NCBI RefSeq assembly: GCF_015637705.1
Contig: NZ_JADOBE010000005.1
Coordinates: forward strand, 124,001-188,000
Length of the DNA stretch: 64,000 nt
Reading direction: 5' to 3'
From: Pseudomonas sp. N040
GTDB lineage: Bacteria > Pseudomonadota > Gammaproteobacteria > Pseudomonadales > Pseudomonadaceae
Under the pieces are notes generated by a model. That model ran no database searches. It was not told the DNA's origin and saw nothing but the letters and a program-made list of their open reading frames with translations. This document shows positions 45,607 through 57,793 of this stretch, piece after piece. The first letter of the stretch is position 1; every line of letters starts with the position of its first letter. Position numbers and translations under genes: made by a program.

Positions 45607-47106
45607 TCACATCAAGCGCTTGCGCTCGCTGGAAGGCGCAATGCCAAGGGATTCACGATATTTTGCGACAGTCCGGCGAGCTACCTGAATGCCTTGTGCT
45701 TCCAGTAGACCTGCAATCTTGCTGTCACTCAACGGCTTTTTCTGACTTTCCGCAGCCACCAGTTTCTTGATTATGGCCCGGATCGCCGTAGACGAGCACT
45801 CTCCGCCTTCGGCGGTGCTCACATGGCTGGAGAAAAAGTATTTCAGCTCGTAAATGCCGCGCGGCGTATGCATGAATTTTTGCGTGGTCACCCGCGAAAT
45901 GGTCGACTCATGCATGCCAACGGCCTCGGCAATATCATGCAGGACCAGTGGTTTCATGGCCTCATCGCCGTATTCGAGGAAGCCCCGCTGGTGTTCGACA
46001 ATCTGCGTGGCAACCTTCATCAGGGTTTCGTTGCGGCTTTGCAGGCTCTTGATGAACCAGCGTGCTTCCTGCAACTGGTTGCGCATGAAGGTGTTGTCCG
46101 CGCTGGAATCCGCGCGCCGCACAAAACTGGCGTACTGCGGGTTCACCCGCAGGCGCGGGACGGCTTCCTGGTTGAGCTCCACCAGCCAGCGGTCATTGTG
46201 CTTGCGCACCAGTACATCGGGTATCACGTACTCCGCTTCACTGGCCTCGATCTGCGAACCGGGGCGCGGGTTGAGTTGCTGGATCAGCTCGATGGCCGGC
46301 TTGAGTTCGGCTTCCTTGATCTTCATCTTGCGCATCAGCAGGGTGTAATCGCGACTGCCGAGCAATTCGAGATAGTCACTCACCAGGCGCTGCGCTTCGG
46401 CTAGCCAGGGGGTGTCGCCCGGCAGCTGGCGCAGCTGGATCAGCAGGCATTCGCGCAGGTCGCGGGCGCCGCAGCCGATCGGCTCGAACAGCTGGATGCG
46501 GTGCAGCACGGCTTCGATCTCGTCCAGCTCGATATCCAGTTCCGGATCGAAGGCTTCCAGCACTTCCTGCAAGGACTCTTCCAGATAGCCATCGTTGCTG
46601 ATGCAGTCGATCAGGGTGACGGCGATCAGCAGGTCGGTTTCCGACATCTGGGTCAGGTTCAGCTGCCAGAGCAGGTGGCTTTGCAGGCTTTCGCCGGCTG
46701 AGGTGCGGGTGGTGAAGTCCCACTCGTCATCGTCGTTGCTGGGCAGGCTGCTGGCGCTGGTCTGGTAGATGTCTTCCCAGGCGGTGTCTACCGGCAATTC
46801 GCTGGGAATGCGCTCGTTCCAGTCGCCTTCTTCGAAGCGCTCGGCATTGTCTGCCTGCTCCTGGAAGGTGTTTTCCTGGTTGGCCGCGGGAGCCGCTGCG
46901 GCGGTTTCTCCGTGGTCGGCCAGGGGATCGTCATTGTCGAAGTCTTCGCCTTCTTCCTGGCGCTCGAGCATCGGGTTCGCTTCCAGCGCTTCCTGGATTT
47001 CCTGTTGCAGGTCCAGGGTCGACAGCTGGAGCAAACGGATTGCCTGTTGCAGCTGCGGAGTCATGGTCAGCTGCTGGCCCATCCTGAGGACTAGCGAAGG
47101 TTTCAT
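45607..47106 (-). CDS. rpoN: RNA polymerase sigma-54 factor
   Basis: 499 residues. The glutamine-rich region I ([20 protein letters not shown]) binds enhancer activators. Region II (about 55-145) is acidic. Region III holds the core-binding and helix-turn-helix parts, and [14 protein letters not shown] near residue 480 is the invariant RpoN box reading the -24 element. It would serve the -24/-12 site found upstream of pilA in this same window. Confidence 0.98.
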   Translation of the reverse strand: MKPSLVLRMGQQLTMTPQLQQAIRLLQLSTLDLQQEIQEALEANPMLERQEEGEDFDNDDPLADHGETAAAAPAANQENTFQEQADNAERFEEGDWNERIPSELPVDTAWEDIYQTSASSLPSNDDDEWDFTTRTSAGESLQSHLLWQLNLTQMSETDLLIAVTLIDCISNDGYLEESLQEVLEAFDPELDIELDEIEAVLHRIQLFEPIGCGARDLRECLLIQLRQLPGDTPWLAEAQRLVSDYLELLGSRDYTLLMRKMKIKEAELKPAIELIQQLNPRPGSQIEASEAEYVIPDVLVRKHNDRWLVELNQEAVPRLRVNPQYASFVRRADSSADNTFMRNQLQEARWFIKSLQSRNETLMKVATQIVEHQRGFLEYGDEAMKPLVLHDIAEAVGMHESTISRVTTQKFMHTPRGIYELKYFFSSHVSTAEGGECSSTAIRAIIKKLVAAESQKKPLSDSKIAGLLEAQGIQVARRTVAKYRESLGIAPSSERKRLM

Positions 47107-47238
47107 AACTTGAATGGGTACGCCTTGTTTGCTGACGGATAGTGGTCAACCGGTTCGAGTCGCTGGCTGCCGGGCTGGGGGAAAGTATATGCCGTTATCA
47201 GGCTGTATTCCCCGGGCCGGGCTGATGGTTCGCTGGGT

Positions 47239-47964
47239 TTACAGGCGGAACTCGTGCCCCAGGTAGACGTCCTTGACCAGTTGATCGGCCAGTATGGTTT
47301 CCGCATCGCCTTCGGCAATCAGCTGGCCGTCGTTGACAATGTAGGCGATTTCACAGATGTCCAGGGTTTCGCGCACGTTGTGATCGGTAATCAGCACGCC
47401 GATACCCTTGGACTTGAGGTGGTGGATGATCTGCTTGATATCCCCGACCGAGATCGGGTCAACCCCGGCAAACGGCTCGTCGAGGAGGATGAACTTGGGC
47501 GAAGTGGCCAGTGCCCGGGCGATTTCCACCCGCCGCCGCTCGCCGCCCGAGAGGCTCATCCCCAGGGTGTCGCGGATGTGGTGGATGTGGAACTCTTCCA
47601 GCAGGTTTTCCAGGGCCAGCTGCCGTCCTGCGCGATCCAGGTCCTTGCGTGTCTCGAGGATACCCATGATGTTGTCGGCCACGCTGAGCTTGCGGAAAAT
47701 CGAGGCTTCCTGCGGCAGGTAGCCGATACCGGCGCGGGCACGGCCATGCATGGGCAGATGGCTGAGATTGAGGTCATCGATCAGCACGCGACCCTGGTCG
47801 GCCTGGACCAGGCCGACGATCATGTAGAAGCAGGTGGTTTTCCCTGCACCATTGGGTCCCAGCAAGCCGACGATCTGGCCACTGTCGATGGACAGGCTGA
47901 CGTCGCGGACAACTTGCCGACCCTTGTAGCTTTTTGCCAGGTGCTGGGCTTTCAGAGTCGCCAT
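47239..47964 (-). CDS. lptB: LPS export ABC transporter ATP-binding protein
   Basis: 241 residues. Walker [13 protein letters not shown] at 34-45, signature [16 protein letters not shown] near 140, Walker [14 protein letters not shown] near 160 and the switch His in [11 protein letters not shown]. Powers LptFG (not in this window) to extract LPS from the inner membrane. Its ATG overlaps the lptA stop as TGATG. Confidence 0.97.
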   Translation of the reverse strand: MATLKAQHLAKSYKGRQVVRDVSLSIDSGQIVGLLGPNGAGKTTCFYMIVGLVQADQGRVLIDDLNLSHLPMHGRARAGIGYLPQEASIFRKLSVADNIMGILETRKDLDRAGRQLALENLLEEFHIHHIRDTLGMSLSGGERRRVEIARALATSPKFILLDEPFAGVDPISVGDIKQIIHHLKSKGIGVLITDHNVRETLDICEIAYIVNDGQLIAEGDAETILADQLVKDVYLGHEFRL

Positions 47965-48506
47965 CAGGGAGCCTTTTGTTCGGGTTTTTTCTTCGGCAGG
48001 ATGACCATGTCGATGCGCGGCTGCGGGCTGCTGATCGAAGTGTCCTTGGCCCTGCCGGCATTCACGATCTGGCGCTGGGTGTCATAGACGATTTTCTCGC
48101 CCCTGAACGTGTTGCCTTCCTGAACGACCTTGGCCTGGTCTATCAGGACGATGCGCTCGGTCGGTGCAAAATACTGGATGGTCTTGCCGTAAGCCTTTAC
48201 CAGGGCTTTGTCCGTCGAGGGTTGCTGCTCGTAATAGGCCGGCTCGCCGACTGCGGTGAAGACTTCGATGTCACCCTGCTGATCCTGGGTAATGGTGACC
48301 TGGTTGCCGGTGATCTTCAGGCTGCCCTGGGTGATCACCACGGCGCCGCGATAGATCGCCACGCCTTGCTTGTCGTCCAGTTCGGCGCTGTCGGCCTGGA
48401 CCCGGATCGGCTGGTCACGGTCGGTAGGCAGCGCCAGGGCTGCAGGGGCGGAAATCAGGCTGCCCAGGCTGACAAGCAACAGGGGAAGGGTTTTAACGAA
48501 GCTCAT
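47964..48506 (-). CDS. lptA: LPS transport periplasmic bridge protein
   Basis: 180 residues with signal peptide [20 protein letters not shown] and likely cleavage at ALA-LP. The OstA/LptA beta-jellyroll is clear ([40 protein letters not shown]). Multimers carry LPS between LptC and LptD. Overlaps lptC by 14 bases and lptB by 3. Confidence 0.95.
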   Translation of the reverse strand: MSFVKTLPLLLVSLGSLISAPAALALPTDRDQPIRVQADSAELDDKQGVAIYRGAVVITQGSLKITGNQVTITQDQQGDIEVFTAVGEPAYYEQQPSTDKALVKAYGKTIQYFAPTERIVLIDQAKVVQEGNTFRGEKIVYDTQRQIVNAGRAKDTSISSPQPRIDMVILPKKKPEQKAP

Positions 48507-49062
48507 GCTGGCCTCTTACGTTGGAGAGCAGGAGCATCCTGCCTTCATTCAGATACGCTTTCATTCCGTTTGCCGTGGTTACGCCATTGGCGGCCTCGAT
48601 TTTAACGGCTTGCTTGGTCTCGGCATATTCCTGGTCAGGAAATACTGTCATGCGGCTGGTTGTCAGCAGCGTCTGGCGGCCCTGGAGGTCGGTACGCTGA
48701 ACACTGACCGCATCGATCAATTCTACCTGCTTTCCGCCTGGCGCAACTTCGCCAAGCTGACTTTGCACATGCCAGGGTTGCTCGTCCTTGCGGTACAGCA
48801 ACAGGTCAGGCTGGCTCATCAGGGTGATGTCGGTGGCCTTGACATGCTCCAGCTTGTCGGCCTCGACCCGGTAATTGAGGCTGCCATCTGCCTTGAATTG
48901 CCGGGTGTGCGGATTCACCACGAAAAAATCAATCGACGCTTCCGGGCTGTCGCCGATTTGCGCTTCGCCGAAGCTTTCCGGACGAATATTCCAGTAGCCA
49001 AGCGCGATCAGCAGCGCCGCGATGGGCAGGAAGAGCAGGGCTTGGCGTAGGTTGTTCGACAT
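48493..49062 (-). CDS. lptC: LPS export protein LptC
   Basis: 189 residues, bitopic: one N-terminal helix (residues 6-23, RQALLFLPIAALLIALGY) and a periplasmic jellyroll that accepts LPS from LptBFG and passes it to LptA. ATG 49062 is used because the upstream in-frame codons are not homologous. Confidence 0.93.
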   Translation of the reverse strand: MSNNLRQALLFLPIAALLIALGYWNIRPESFGEAQIGDSPEASIDFFVVNPHTRQFKADGSLNYRVEADKLEHVKATDITLMSQPDLLLYRKDEQPWHVQSQLGEVAPGGKQVELIDAVSVQRTDLQGRQTLLTTSRMTVFPDQEYAETKQAVKIEAANGVTTANGMKAYLNEGRMLLLSNVRGQHELR

Positions 49063-49069
49063 GGCAGTT

Positions 49070-49594
49070 CTACAGATAGGCAGCTTGGGCGCGATCAAGA
49101 CTACCTTGTGCGCGCATGATCAGCTCACAAAATTCGCGTGCGGCACCTTCGCCGCCGCGGGCCAGGGTTACGCCGTGTGCATGCTGGCGGACAAACGCGT
49201 CAGCGCTGGCAACCGCCATGCCCAGGCCTACGCGCCGGATAACCGGCAGGTCGGGCAGGTCATCGCCCAGGTAGGCGACCTGGGTGTAATCCAGGTCCAG
49301 TTGTGCCAGCAGTTCATCGAGTACCACCAGTTTGTCTTCGCGGCCCTGGTACAGGTGCTGGATGCCGAGATTTTGTGCGCGGCGCTCGACCACCGGGGTT
49401 GTCCGGCCGGAGATGATTGCCGTGCTGACGCCGGAGGCGATCAGCATTTTTATGCCGTGGCCATCCAGCGTGTTGAAGGTCTTGAATTCGCTGCCGTCGG
49501 TGAGGAAGTACAGCTTGCCATCGGTCAGCACGCCATCCACGTCGAAGATGGCCAGCTTTACGGCGCGTGCGCGTTGCAGCAGGTCGGTGGACAT
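49070..49594 (-). CDS. kdsC: 3-deoxy-D-manno-octulosonate-8-phosphate phosphatase
   Basis: 174 residues, HAD-family C0-type phosphatase making Kdo. Motif I FDVDGVLTDGKLYF (nucleophile and acid/base Asp) is at 18-31, then SGRTTPVVERRAQNLGI (motif II) and YLGDDLPDLPVI (motif IV). It starts directly after the kdsD stop with no gap. Confidence 0.97.
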   Translation of the reverse strand: MSTDLLQRARAVKLAIFDVDGVLTDGKLYFLTDGSEFKTFNTLDGHGIKMLIASGVSTAIISGRTTPVVERRAQNLGIQHLYQGREDKLVVLDELLAQLDLDYTQVAYLGDDLPDLPVIRRVGLGMAVASADAFVRQHAHGVTLARGGEGAAREFCELIMRAQGSLDRAQAAYL

Positions 49595-50569
49595 TTACAT
49601 TACTCCGGCGCGCAACAGGTCGTGCATGTTCAGGGCGCCCACCGGGCGGTCAGCGGCATCCACCACCACCAGTGAGTTGATCTTGTGGTCTTCCATGATC
49701 TTCAGGGCTTCAGCGGCCAGCATCTCGGCTCTGGCCGTCTTGCCGTGTACCGTCATGACACTGTCGATGCTGGCGTTGCGCACATCGATGCCGCGATCCA
49801 GTGTGCGGCGCAGGTCGCCATCGGTGAAGATTCCGCCCAGACGACCGTCGGGCTCCAGGACCACGGTCATGCCCAGTCCCTTGCGGGTCATTTCCAGCAA
49901 GGCATCCCTGAGCAGGGTGCCGCGGACAACCCGGGGCAGGGCGTCGCCGGCATGCATGACATGTTCAACCTTGAGCAGCAGGCGCCGGCCGAGGGCGCCG
50001 CCGGGGTGAGAGAAGGCGAAATCTTCGGCGGTGAAGCCGCGCGCTTCAAGCAACGCAATTGCCAGGGCATCACCCAGCACCAGGGATGCCGTGGTCGACG
50101 AGGTGGGCGCAAGGTTTAGCGGGCAGGCTTCGTGCGCGACCCTGGCGTCCAGGTTGGCTTCAGCTGCGAGTGCCAGCGGCGAGTCAGGATTGCCGGTCAT
50201 GCTGATCAGGGGGATGCCCAAGCGCTTGATCAACGGCAGCAGGGTGATGATTTCTGCGGTAGATCCCGAATTGGACAGGGCCAGTACCACGTCATCCCGG
50301 GTAATCATGCCCATGTCGCCATGACTGGCTTCCGCCGGGTGCACAAAGAAGGCTGGTGTGCCGGTGCTGGCCAGCGTGGCTGCAATCTTGTTGCCGATAT
50401 GTCCGGACTTGCCCATGCCGACCACCACGACCCTGCCGCGGCAGGCCAGCAACAGCTCGCAGGCGTGCACGAAATCGGCATTGATTCGTTCCAGCAGGGC
50501 TTCTATCGCCTCCAGTTCGAGGCGCACGGTGCGCTGGGCGGACTGAATCAGTGCGTTTGGCTGGGTCAT
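49595..50569 (-). CDS. kdsD: arabinose-5-phosphate isomerase
   Basis: 324 residues: an N-terminal SIS domain (VVVGMGKSGHIGNKIAATLA; SNSGSTAEI) and two C-terminal CBS domains (about 205-320). Interconverts ribulose 5-phosphate and arabinose 5-phosphate for Kdo synthesis. First gene of the minus-strand envelope/rpoN block; a TATAAT-type -10 lies 35 bases upstream. Confidence 0.97.
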   Translation of the reverse strand: MTQPNALIQSAQRTVRLELEAIEALLERINADFVHACELLLACRGRVVVVGMGKSGHIGNKIAATLASTGTPAFFVHPAEASHGDMGMITRDDVVLALSNSGSTAEIITLLPLIKRLGIPLISMTGNPDSPLALAAEANLDARVAHEACPLNLAPTSSTTASLVLGDALAIALLEARGFTAEDFAFSHPGGALGRRLLLKVEHVMHAGDALPRVVRGTLLRDALLEMTRKGLGMTVVLEPDGRLGGIFTDGDLRRTLDRGIDVRNASIDSVMTVHGKTARAEMLAAEALKIMEDHKINSLVVVDAADRPVGALNMHDLLRAGVM

Positions 50570-50602
50570 GGCGGCGGCGATTGCGTTAGTTCAGGGCTGG
50601 TG

Positions 50603-50608
50603 ATTATA
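50603..50608 (-). promoter_or_regulatory. probable -10 element of the kdsD operon
   Basis: A perfect TATAAT on the minus strand, 33 bases ahead of the kdsD ATG. No good -35 is seen at the usual distance. Confidence 0.4.
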
Positions 50609-50695
50609 CCGACAATCCGCAGCGACCTTACACTAGGCGCTGCAAATGAGCCGGCTGCACGCTTCGCGGTGTTGCACAACGGTGGTTTAGATACT

Positions 50696-50724
50696 TTGGG
50701 ATGGCGGCGGGTCGATGCTATATT
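50696..50724 (+). promoter_or_regulatory. sigma-70 promoter of the mla operon
   Basis: TTGGGA (50696-50701), exactly 17 bases, then TATATT (50719-50724), 86 bases ahead of the mlaF ATG. Confidence 0.55.
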
Positions 50725-50810
50725 GCGGCGCTTGTTCGGTTCGCCGGTTTTTTAGGGGGCCTCCTTGATATGCGGGAGGTGGCCGGGGCTACCGTATCCA
50801 GGGAGTGCAG

Positions 50811-51620
50811 ATGAGTAGCGAAAGCGTTAATGCGGTGGAGTTGCGCGGGGTAACCTTCAAGCGTGGCTCGCGCACCATCTTTGATAACGTCGATATCCAT
50901 ATCCCGCGAGGCAAAATTACCGCCATCATGGGCCCTTCCGGCTGCGGCAAGACCACCTTGCTGCGCCTGATTGCTGCGCAGCTGATGCCGAGTAGCGGCG
51001 GGGTCTGGGTCAATGGCGAGAACTTGCCGGGGCTGTCGCGATCCGAGCTGTTCGATATGCGCAAGCAGATGGGCGTGCTGTTTCAGAGCGGCGCCTTGTT
51101 TACCGACCTGGATGTATTCGAGAACGTGGCCTTTCCGTTGCGGGTGCATACCAAGCTGCCCGGCGAGATGATCCGCGATATCGTCCTGATGAAGCTGCAG
51201 GCGGTCGGTCTGCGGGGTGCCTATGACCTGATGCCGGACGAGCTCTCCGGCGGCATGAAGCGCCGCGTTGCACTGGCCCGGGCGATCGCGCTGGATCCGC
51301 AGATTCTCATGTATGACGAACCCTTCGTTGGCCAGGATCCGATCGCCATGGGCGTGCTGGTGCGGCTGATCCGCTTGCTCAATGATGCGCTGGGGATCAC
51401 CAGCATCGTGGTTTCCCACGACCTGGCGGAAACCGCGAGCATCGCTGACTTCATCTATGTGGTCGGCGATTCCCGGGTGCTTGGCTACGGTACCCCGGAT
51501 CAGTTGATGCATTCGGATAATCCGCAGATCCGCCAGTTCATGCAGGGCACGCCGGATGGTCCGGTACCATTCCACTTTCCGGCAGCGGATTACCGTACAG
51601 ACTTGCTGGGGCAGGGTTGA
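50811..51620 (+). CDS. mlaF: phospholipid transport ABC ATPase MlaF
   Basis: 269 residues. Walker [10 protein letters not shown] lies near 39-47, signature [16 protein letters not shown], Walker [14 protein letters not shown] and switch His VVSHDLAET. Energises MlaE to move phospholipid between outer and inner membranes and maintain outer-membrane asymmetry. ATG 50811 has GGGAG five bases upstream. Its stop overlaps mlaE (TGATG). Confidence 0.96.
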   Translation: MSSESVNAVELRGVTFKRGSRTIFDNVDIHIPRGKITAIMGPSGCGKTTLLRLIAAQLMPSSGGVWVNGENLPGLSRSELFDMRKQMGVLFQSGALFTDLDVFENVAFPLRVHTKLPGEMIRDIVLMKLQAVGLRGAYDLMPDELSGGMKRRVALARAIALDPQILMYDEPFVGQDPIAMGVLVRLIRLLNDALGITSIVVSHDLAETASIADFIYVVGDSRVLGYGTPDQLMHSDNPQIRQFMQGTPDGPVPFHFPAADYRTDLLGQG

Positions 51621-52417
51621 TGCGCAAGATTTCTTATCTGGACAGGATTGCCCTGATCGGGCGTGTGGGACTCGAGGTGGTTGAGGCGCTGGGGCGCTCG
51701 GTGCTGTTTCTGCTGCGTGCCCTGTTTGGCCGTACCGGCCTGGGCAATGGTTTCCGCCTGCTGATCAAGCAGCTGTTCTTCGTTGGTGTGCTGTCGCTGC
51801 CGATCATCGTGGTGGCCGGTCTGTTCATTGGCATGGTGCTGGCCCTGCAGGGCTACAACATCCTGGTCGATTACGGTTCCGAGCAGGCGGTCGGGCAGAT
51901 GGTGGCGCTGACCCTGTTGCGCGAACTCGGGCCGGTGGTGACAGGCTTGTTGTTTGCCGGCCGTGCCGGCTCGGCGCTGACCGCAGAGATTGGCAACATG
52001 AAGTCGACCGAGCAATTGTCCAGCCTCGAAATGATCGGGGTGGACCCGCTGAAGTACATCATTGCGCCACGGCTGTGGGCGGGCTTCATTTCCATGCCGT
52101 TGCTGGCCGCGATCTTCAGCGTGGTGGGAATCTGGGGCGGCGCCATGGTCGCCGTGGACTGGCTGGGTGTTTATGACGGCTCGTTCTGGGCCAATATGCA
52201 GAACAGTGTCGAGTTCAAGGAAGATGTACTCAATGGCATGATCAAAAGTGTGGTTTTTGCCTTCGTCGTGACCTGGATTGCCGTGTTCCAGGGCTATGAC
52301 TGCGATCCGACCTCGGAGGGCATCAGCCGCGCGACCACCAGAACCGTGGTTTACGCTTCGCTGGCTGTTCTGGGCCTGGACTTTATTCTTACCGCCTTGA
52401 TGTTTGGAGACTTCTGA
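51620..52417 (+). CDS. mlaE: phospholipid transport permease MlaE
   Basis: 265 residues with about five membrane helices. Family blocks: [32 protein letters not shown] and the interface [19 protein letters not shown]. Overlaps both neighbours by TGATG junctions. Confidence 0.96.
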   Translation: MRKISYLDRIALIGRVGLEVVEALGRSVLFLLRALFGRTGLGNGFRLLIKQLFFVGVLSLPIIVVAGLFIGMVLALQGYNILVDYGSEQAVGQMVALTLLRELGPVVTGLLFAGRAGSALTAEIGNMKSTEQLSSLEMIGVDPLKYIIAPRLWAGFISMPLLAAIFSVVGIWGGAMVAVDWLGVYDGSFWANMQNSVEFKEDVLNGMIKSVVFAFVVTWIAVFQGYDCDPTSEGISRATTRTVVYASLAVLGLDFILTALMFGDF

Positions 52418-52890
52418 TGCAAACCCGCACCCAGGAAATCGGTGTTGGCCTGTTTATCATGGCCGGCTTTTTGGCATTGCTGTTGCTGTCGCTGCGCGTC
52501 AGCGGCCTGACCGTCAGCAGTGTTGACCAGTCGTACAAGGTCTACGCCTACTTCGACAATATTGCCGGGCTGACTGTGCGCGCCAAGGTAACCATGGCTG
52601 GCGTGATCATTGGCAAGGTCACTGCCATCGATCTGGATCGGGACAGCTATACCGGACGCGTCACCATGGAAATCAACGATCAGGTGGATAACCTGCCGGA
52701 AGACTCCACTGCATCGGTGCTGACCGCCGGCCTGCTGGGCGAGAAATACATCGGCATCAGCATCGGTGGCGAAGAGGCCGTGCTGAAGGATGGCGGAGTG
52801 ATTCGCGACACCCAGTCGGCGCTGGTCCTGGAGGACCTGATCGGCAAGTTCCTGCTTAATTCGGTTAACAAGGACGAGGAGAAAGACTAA
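52417..52890 (+). CDS. mlaD: MCE-domain substrate-binding protein MlaD
   Basis: 157 residues: one N-terminal membrane helix (about 10-29) and a single MCE domain (YFDNIAGLTVRAKVTMAGV; LTAGLLGEKYIGISIGG). Hexamers form the periplasmic pore over MlaE. Normal length. Confidence 0.95.
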   Translation: MQTRTQEIGVGLFIMAGFLALLLLSLRVSGLTVSSVDQSYKVYAYFDNIAGLTVRAKVTMAGVIIGKVTAIDLDRDSYTGRVTMEINDQVDNLPEDSTASVLTAGLLGEKYIGISIGGEEAVLKDGGVIRDTQSALVLEDLIGKFLLNSVNKDEEKD

Positions 52891-53552
52891 TGAGCCTGCA
52901 GCGTTCCCTGGATTTTTTTGCCGCAATTCGCCGTGCTTGCCTGCTGCTGGCCTTTGCGCTCGTGTGTGTGCCAGCCCAGGCATCCCAGACCGCGGTCGAG
53001 GTGGTGCAGCAGACTACCGATGGCCTGCTGGCAGACCTGAAAGCCAACAAGCAGCTGTACAAGCAGAACCCCTCGGCTTTCTATGGCGCGCTGGACCGGA
53101 TTCTTGGGCCGGTGGTCGACCTCGAGGGGCTCTCCAAGGGGGTGATGACCGTCCGCTATTCGCGCGCGGCTACGCCTGAGCAGATGAAGCGTTTCGAAGA
53201 GAGCTTCAAGATCAGCCTGATGCGTTTTTATGGCAACGCCCTGCTCGAGTATGACAACCAGGAGATTCGTGTCCTGCCGGCTGGCGGCAAGCAGGAGCCG
53301 GGGCGTGAGGCGGTGAACATGGAAATCAAGGACGGCAAGGGCACTGTCTATCCGCTGTCCTACACCATGGTCGAGCTGGATGGCAGCTGGCGGATGCGTA
53401 ACGTCATCATCAATGGCATCAATATCGGCAAGCTGTTTCGCGACCAGTTTGCCCAGTCGATGAAGGATCATGGCAACGATCTGGACAAGGTCATCGATAC
53501 CTGGGCGGAAACCGTGTCCAAGGCCAAGCAAGCCACCAAGGAGCCAGCGTGA
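52890..53552 (+). CDS. mlaC: periplasmic phospholipid carrier MlaC
   Basis: 220 residues with a signal peptide ending PAQA-SQ near residue 30. The mature part matches the MlaC/Ttg2D family (PSAFYGALDRILGPVVDLEGLSKGVM; YTMVELDGSWRMRNVIINGINIGKLF). Shuttles lipid between MlaA at the outer membrane and MlaD. Overlaps mlaB by 4 bases. Confidence 0.94.
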   Translation: MSLQRSLDFFAAIRRACLLLAFALVCVPAQASQTAVEVVQQTTDGLLADLKANKQLYKQNPSAFYGALDRILGPVVDLEGLSKGVMTVRYSRAATPEQMKRFEESFKISLMRFYGNALLEYDNQEIRVLPAGGKQEPGREAVNMEIKDGKGTVYPLSYTMVELDGSWRMRNVIINGINIGKLFRDQFAQSMKDHGNDLDKVIDTWAETVSKAKQATKEPA

Positions 53553-53857
53553 GCGGCGCAGCGATTGTCGAGACCGCCCCGGGCCAACTGCAGCTGTCGG
53601 GTGTGATCGATTTCCGCTCGGGGCCGCAACTGCGCGAGAGCGGCAAGAAGGTGATTGCTGCCAGCCAGGCCCGGGAGCTGCTGCTTGACTGTACGGCCGT
53701 ACAAAAGTCCAGCAGCGTGGGTGTTTCCCTGCTGCTGGCGTTCATGCGTGATGCCGCCGCAGCCGACAAGACACTGCTCTTGCGCGGCTTGCCTGAAGAC
53801 ATGCGCCAGATCGCGCAGGTGTCCGGTCTGGAAGAGCTGCTGCCGGTTCAGGCGTGA
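53549..53857 (+). CDS. mlaB: STAS-domain protein MlaB
   Basis: 102 residues, cytoplasmic STAS domain that binds and stabilises MlaF. The conserved phospho-site region LLDCTAVQKSSSVGVSLLLAF carries the STAS serines. Start GTG 53549 lies inside the GTGA shared with the mlaC stop. Confidence 0.92.
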   Translation: MSGAAIVETAPGQLQLSGVIDFRSGPQLRESGKKVIAASQARELLLDCTAVQKSSSVGVSLLLAFMRDAAAADKTLLLRGLPEDMRQIAQVSGLEELLPVQA

Positions 53858-54040
53858 GCCGATTCGCCGGCTGCTTCGGTTTTTTGTATCATGGCGGCCC
53901 TCAGCGCCCTGGCGGCGCATTAGGATTTCCACACTTCGGGGCTTGCGGGCCTTGCTTGCCCTTCACCTGACCCGCCGCCGGCGGTGTCTGCCGGGGTAAC
54001 GCGGCGCGCCCGATCACCGAAGTGCAGAGCGAGGTTAAGC

Positions 54041-55572
<1,532 letters not shown>

Positions 55573-55644
55573 GTCCGGGCTGCGCCTGGCGAAGCCCGAC
55601 CACCAGCCCGCGAGGGCAGGTTCCCGTTTTAAGGAAGTTTATCC

Positions 55645-56277
55645 ATGCTGACCATTGCCCTGTCGAAAGGCCGGATTCTCGATGATACCCTGCCGTTGCT
55701 GGCTGTCGCCGGTATCGTACCGACCGAAAACCCGGACAAGAGCCGCAAGCTGATCATCCCCACCACGCTGGATGATGTGCGCTTGCTGATCGTGCGGGCG
55801 ACCGATGTGCCGACCTACGTCGAGCATGGCGCCGCCGATCTGGGCGTGGCCGGCAAGGACGTGCTGATGGAGTACGGTGCCCAGGGCCTGTACGAGCCGC
55901 TCGATCTGAAAATTGCCCGCTGCAAGCTGATGACCGCTGGCGCGGTTGGCGCTGTCGAGCCGCGCGGACGCCTGCGCGTGGCGACCAAGTTCGTCAACCT
56001 GGCCAAGCGCTACTATGCCGAGCAGGGCCGTCAGGTCGACATCATCAAGCTCTATGGTTCGATGGAGCTGGCGCCGCTGGTGGGCCTGGCGGACAAGATC
56101 ATCGACGTGGTGGATACCGGCAACACCCTGCGTGCCAACGGGCTGGAACCGCAGGAGCTGATTGCCGAAATCAGCTCGCGGCTGATCGTCAACAAAGCCT
56201 CGATGAAGACCCAGCATGCCCGCATCCAGGCCTTGATCGATACCCTGCGCGAAGCCGTCGAGTCCCACCGCCACTGA
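55645..56277 (+). CDS. hisG: ATP phosphoribosyltransferase, short form
   Basis: 210 residues, first step of histidine synthesis. [18 protein letters not shown] at the N-terminus, [14 protein letters not shown] and the PRPP loop [16 protein letters not shown]. The C-terminal regulatory domain is absent, so it is the short form that needs HisZ. No hisZ gene is in this window. AAGGAAGTTTATCC precedes the ATG. Confidence 0.96.
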   Translation: MLTIALSKGRILDDTLPLLAVAGIVPTENPDKSRKLIIPTTLDDVRLLIVRATDVPTYVEHGAADLGVAGKDVLMEYGAQGLYEPLDLKIARCKLMTAGAVGAVEPRGRLRVATKFVNLAKRYYAEQGRQVDIIKLYGSMELAPLVGLADKIIDVVDTGNTLRANGLEPQELIAEISSRLIVNKASMKTQHARIQALIDTLREAVESHRH

Positions 56278-56397
56278 ATCACTCACCGCGACGCTGATCG
56301 CGGCAGCCTATCCGTGTCATAGCCAATTTCTCAGGTGCCTGCACGGTGGGCTTGTTACTCTAGTGGCGCCTGAGAATTGCCTAACACGAGATTTGTC

Positions 56398-57708
56398 ATG
56401 ACCGCTCCGATCACGATTCGCCGACTGAACGCCACCGACCAGAACTTTACCGCCGAGCTCGATCAGCTGCTGAGCTGGGAAAGCGTGTCGGACGAGGCGG
56501 TCAATCAGCGGGTGCTGGAGATTATCCGGGCCGTGCGTACGCGCGGCGATGCGGCGCTGGTTGAATACACGCAGCGCTTCGACGGACTGGCGGTGGCCGC
56601 CATGGCCGACCTGATCCTGCCGCGCGCGCGCCTGGAGCTGGCCCTGACGCGAATTTCGCCGGCACAGCGCCAGGCCCTGGAAGTCGCAGCCGAGCGGGTG
56701 CGCAGCTACCACCAGCGGCAGAAGCAGGACTCCTGGAGCTACACCGAAGCCGATGGCACCCTGCTGGGGCAGCAGGTCACCCCGCTCGATCGTGCCGGCC
56801 TCTATGTGCCGGGCGGCAAGGCGACCTACCCGTCCTCGGTGCTGATGAATGCCATTCCGGCCAAGGTGGCCGGTGTCGCCGAGGTGGTGATGGTGGTGCC
56901 GACCCCGCGTGGCGAAATCAACGAGATGGTGCTGGCGGCAGCCTGTATTGCCGGTGTCGACCGGGTGTTCACCATCGGCGGTGCGCAGGCCGTCGCCGCG
57001 CTGGCCTACGGCACCGAAAGCGTGCCGCCGGTGGACAAGATCGTCGGTCCCGGCAATATCTATGTAGCCACCGCCAAGCGCCATGTATTCGGCAAGGTGG
57101 GCATCGACATGATTGCCGGGCCGTCGGAAATCCTGGTGGTCTGTGATGGCCAGACCGACCCGGACTGGATCGCCATGGATCTGTTTTCCCAGGCCGAACA
57201 TGATGAAGATGCGCAGTCGATTCTGCTCAGTCCGGATGCCGGGTTCCTCGACCGGGTGGCCGCCAGTATCGACAAGTTGCTGCCGACCATGGAGCGCGCC
57301 GGGATCATAGCGACCTCGCTCGGTGCCCGGGGTGCGTTGATCCAGGTCGCGGACATGGCCCAGGCCGTCGAGGTGGCCAACCGCATTGCTCCGGAACACC
57401 TCGAACTGTCGGTGGCCAATCCCGAGCAGTACCTGCCGCAGATCCGCCACGCCGGGGCGATTTTCATGGGCAGATACACCGCGGAAGCGCTGGGCGATTA
57501 CTGTGCCGGGCCGAACCATGTGTTGCCGACCTCTGGCACCGCGCGCTTCTCCTCACCGCTGGGGGTCTACGACTTCCAGAAGCGCTCGTCGATCATCCAT
57601 TGCTCGGCGGCGGGCGCCTCCGAGCTGGGCAAGACGGCTTCGGTACTGGCCCGTGGCGAGTCGCTGACGGCGCACGCGCGCAGCGCCGAGTACCGCATCA
57701 AGAACTGA
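56398..57708 (+). CDS. hisD: histidinol dehydrogenase
   Basis: 436 residues from ATG 56398. Makes L-histidine from histidinol in two oxidation steps. Marks: [24 protein letters not shown], the zinc/NAD region [46 protein letters not shown] and [15 protein letters not shown]. Lies between hisG and hisC. Confidence 0.97.
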   Translation: MTAPITIRRLNATDQNFTAELDQLLSWESVSDEAVNQRVLEIIRAVRTRGDAALVEYTQRFDGLAVAAMADLILPRARLELALTRISPAQRQALEVAAERVRSYHQRQKQDSWSYTEADGTLLGQQVTPLDRAGLYVPGGKATYPSSVLMNAIPAKVAGVAEVVMVVPTPRGEINEMVLAAACIAGVDRVFTIGGAQAVAALAYGTESVPPVDKIVGPGNIYVATAKRHVFGKVGIDMIAGPSEILVVCDGQTDPDWIAMDLFSQAEHDEDAQSILLSPDAGFLDRVAASIDKLLPTMERAGIIATSLGARGALIQVADMAQAVEVANRIAPEHLELSVANPEQYLPQIRHAGAIFMGRYTAEALGDYCAGPNHVLPTSGTARFSSPLGVYDFQKRSSIIHCSAAGASELGKTASVLARGESLTAHARSAEYRIKN

Positions 57709-57719
57709 ATGTAGGGTGC

Positions 57720-57750
57720 GTAGGATGGGTTGAGCGCAGCGATACCCATC
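57720..57750. repeat. dispersed intergenic repeat, half copy D
   Basis: GTAGGATGGGTTGAGCGC followed by AGCGATACCCATC. This is the left half of the repeat seen in copy B, without the complementary right half, in the hisD-hisC gap. Confidence 0.7.
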
Positions 57751-57793
57751 AGCGCCGCCGATAACCGCAACGAACTCGAGGAGAGAAGGGTAG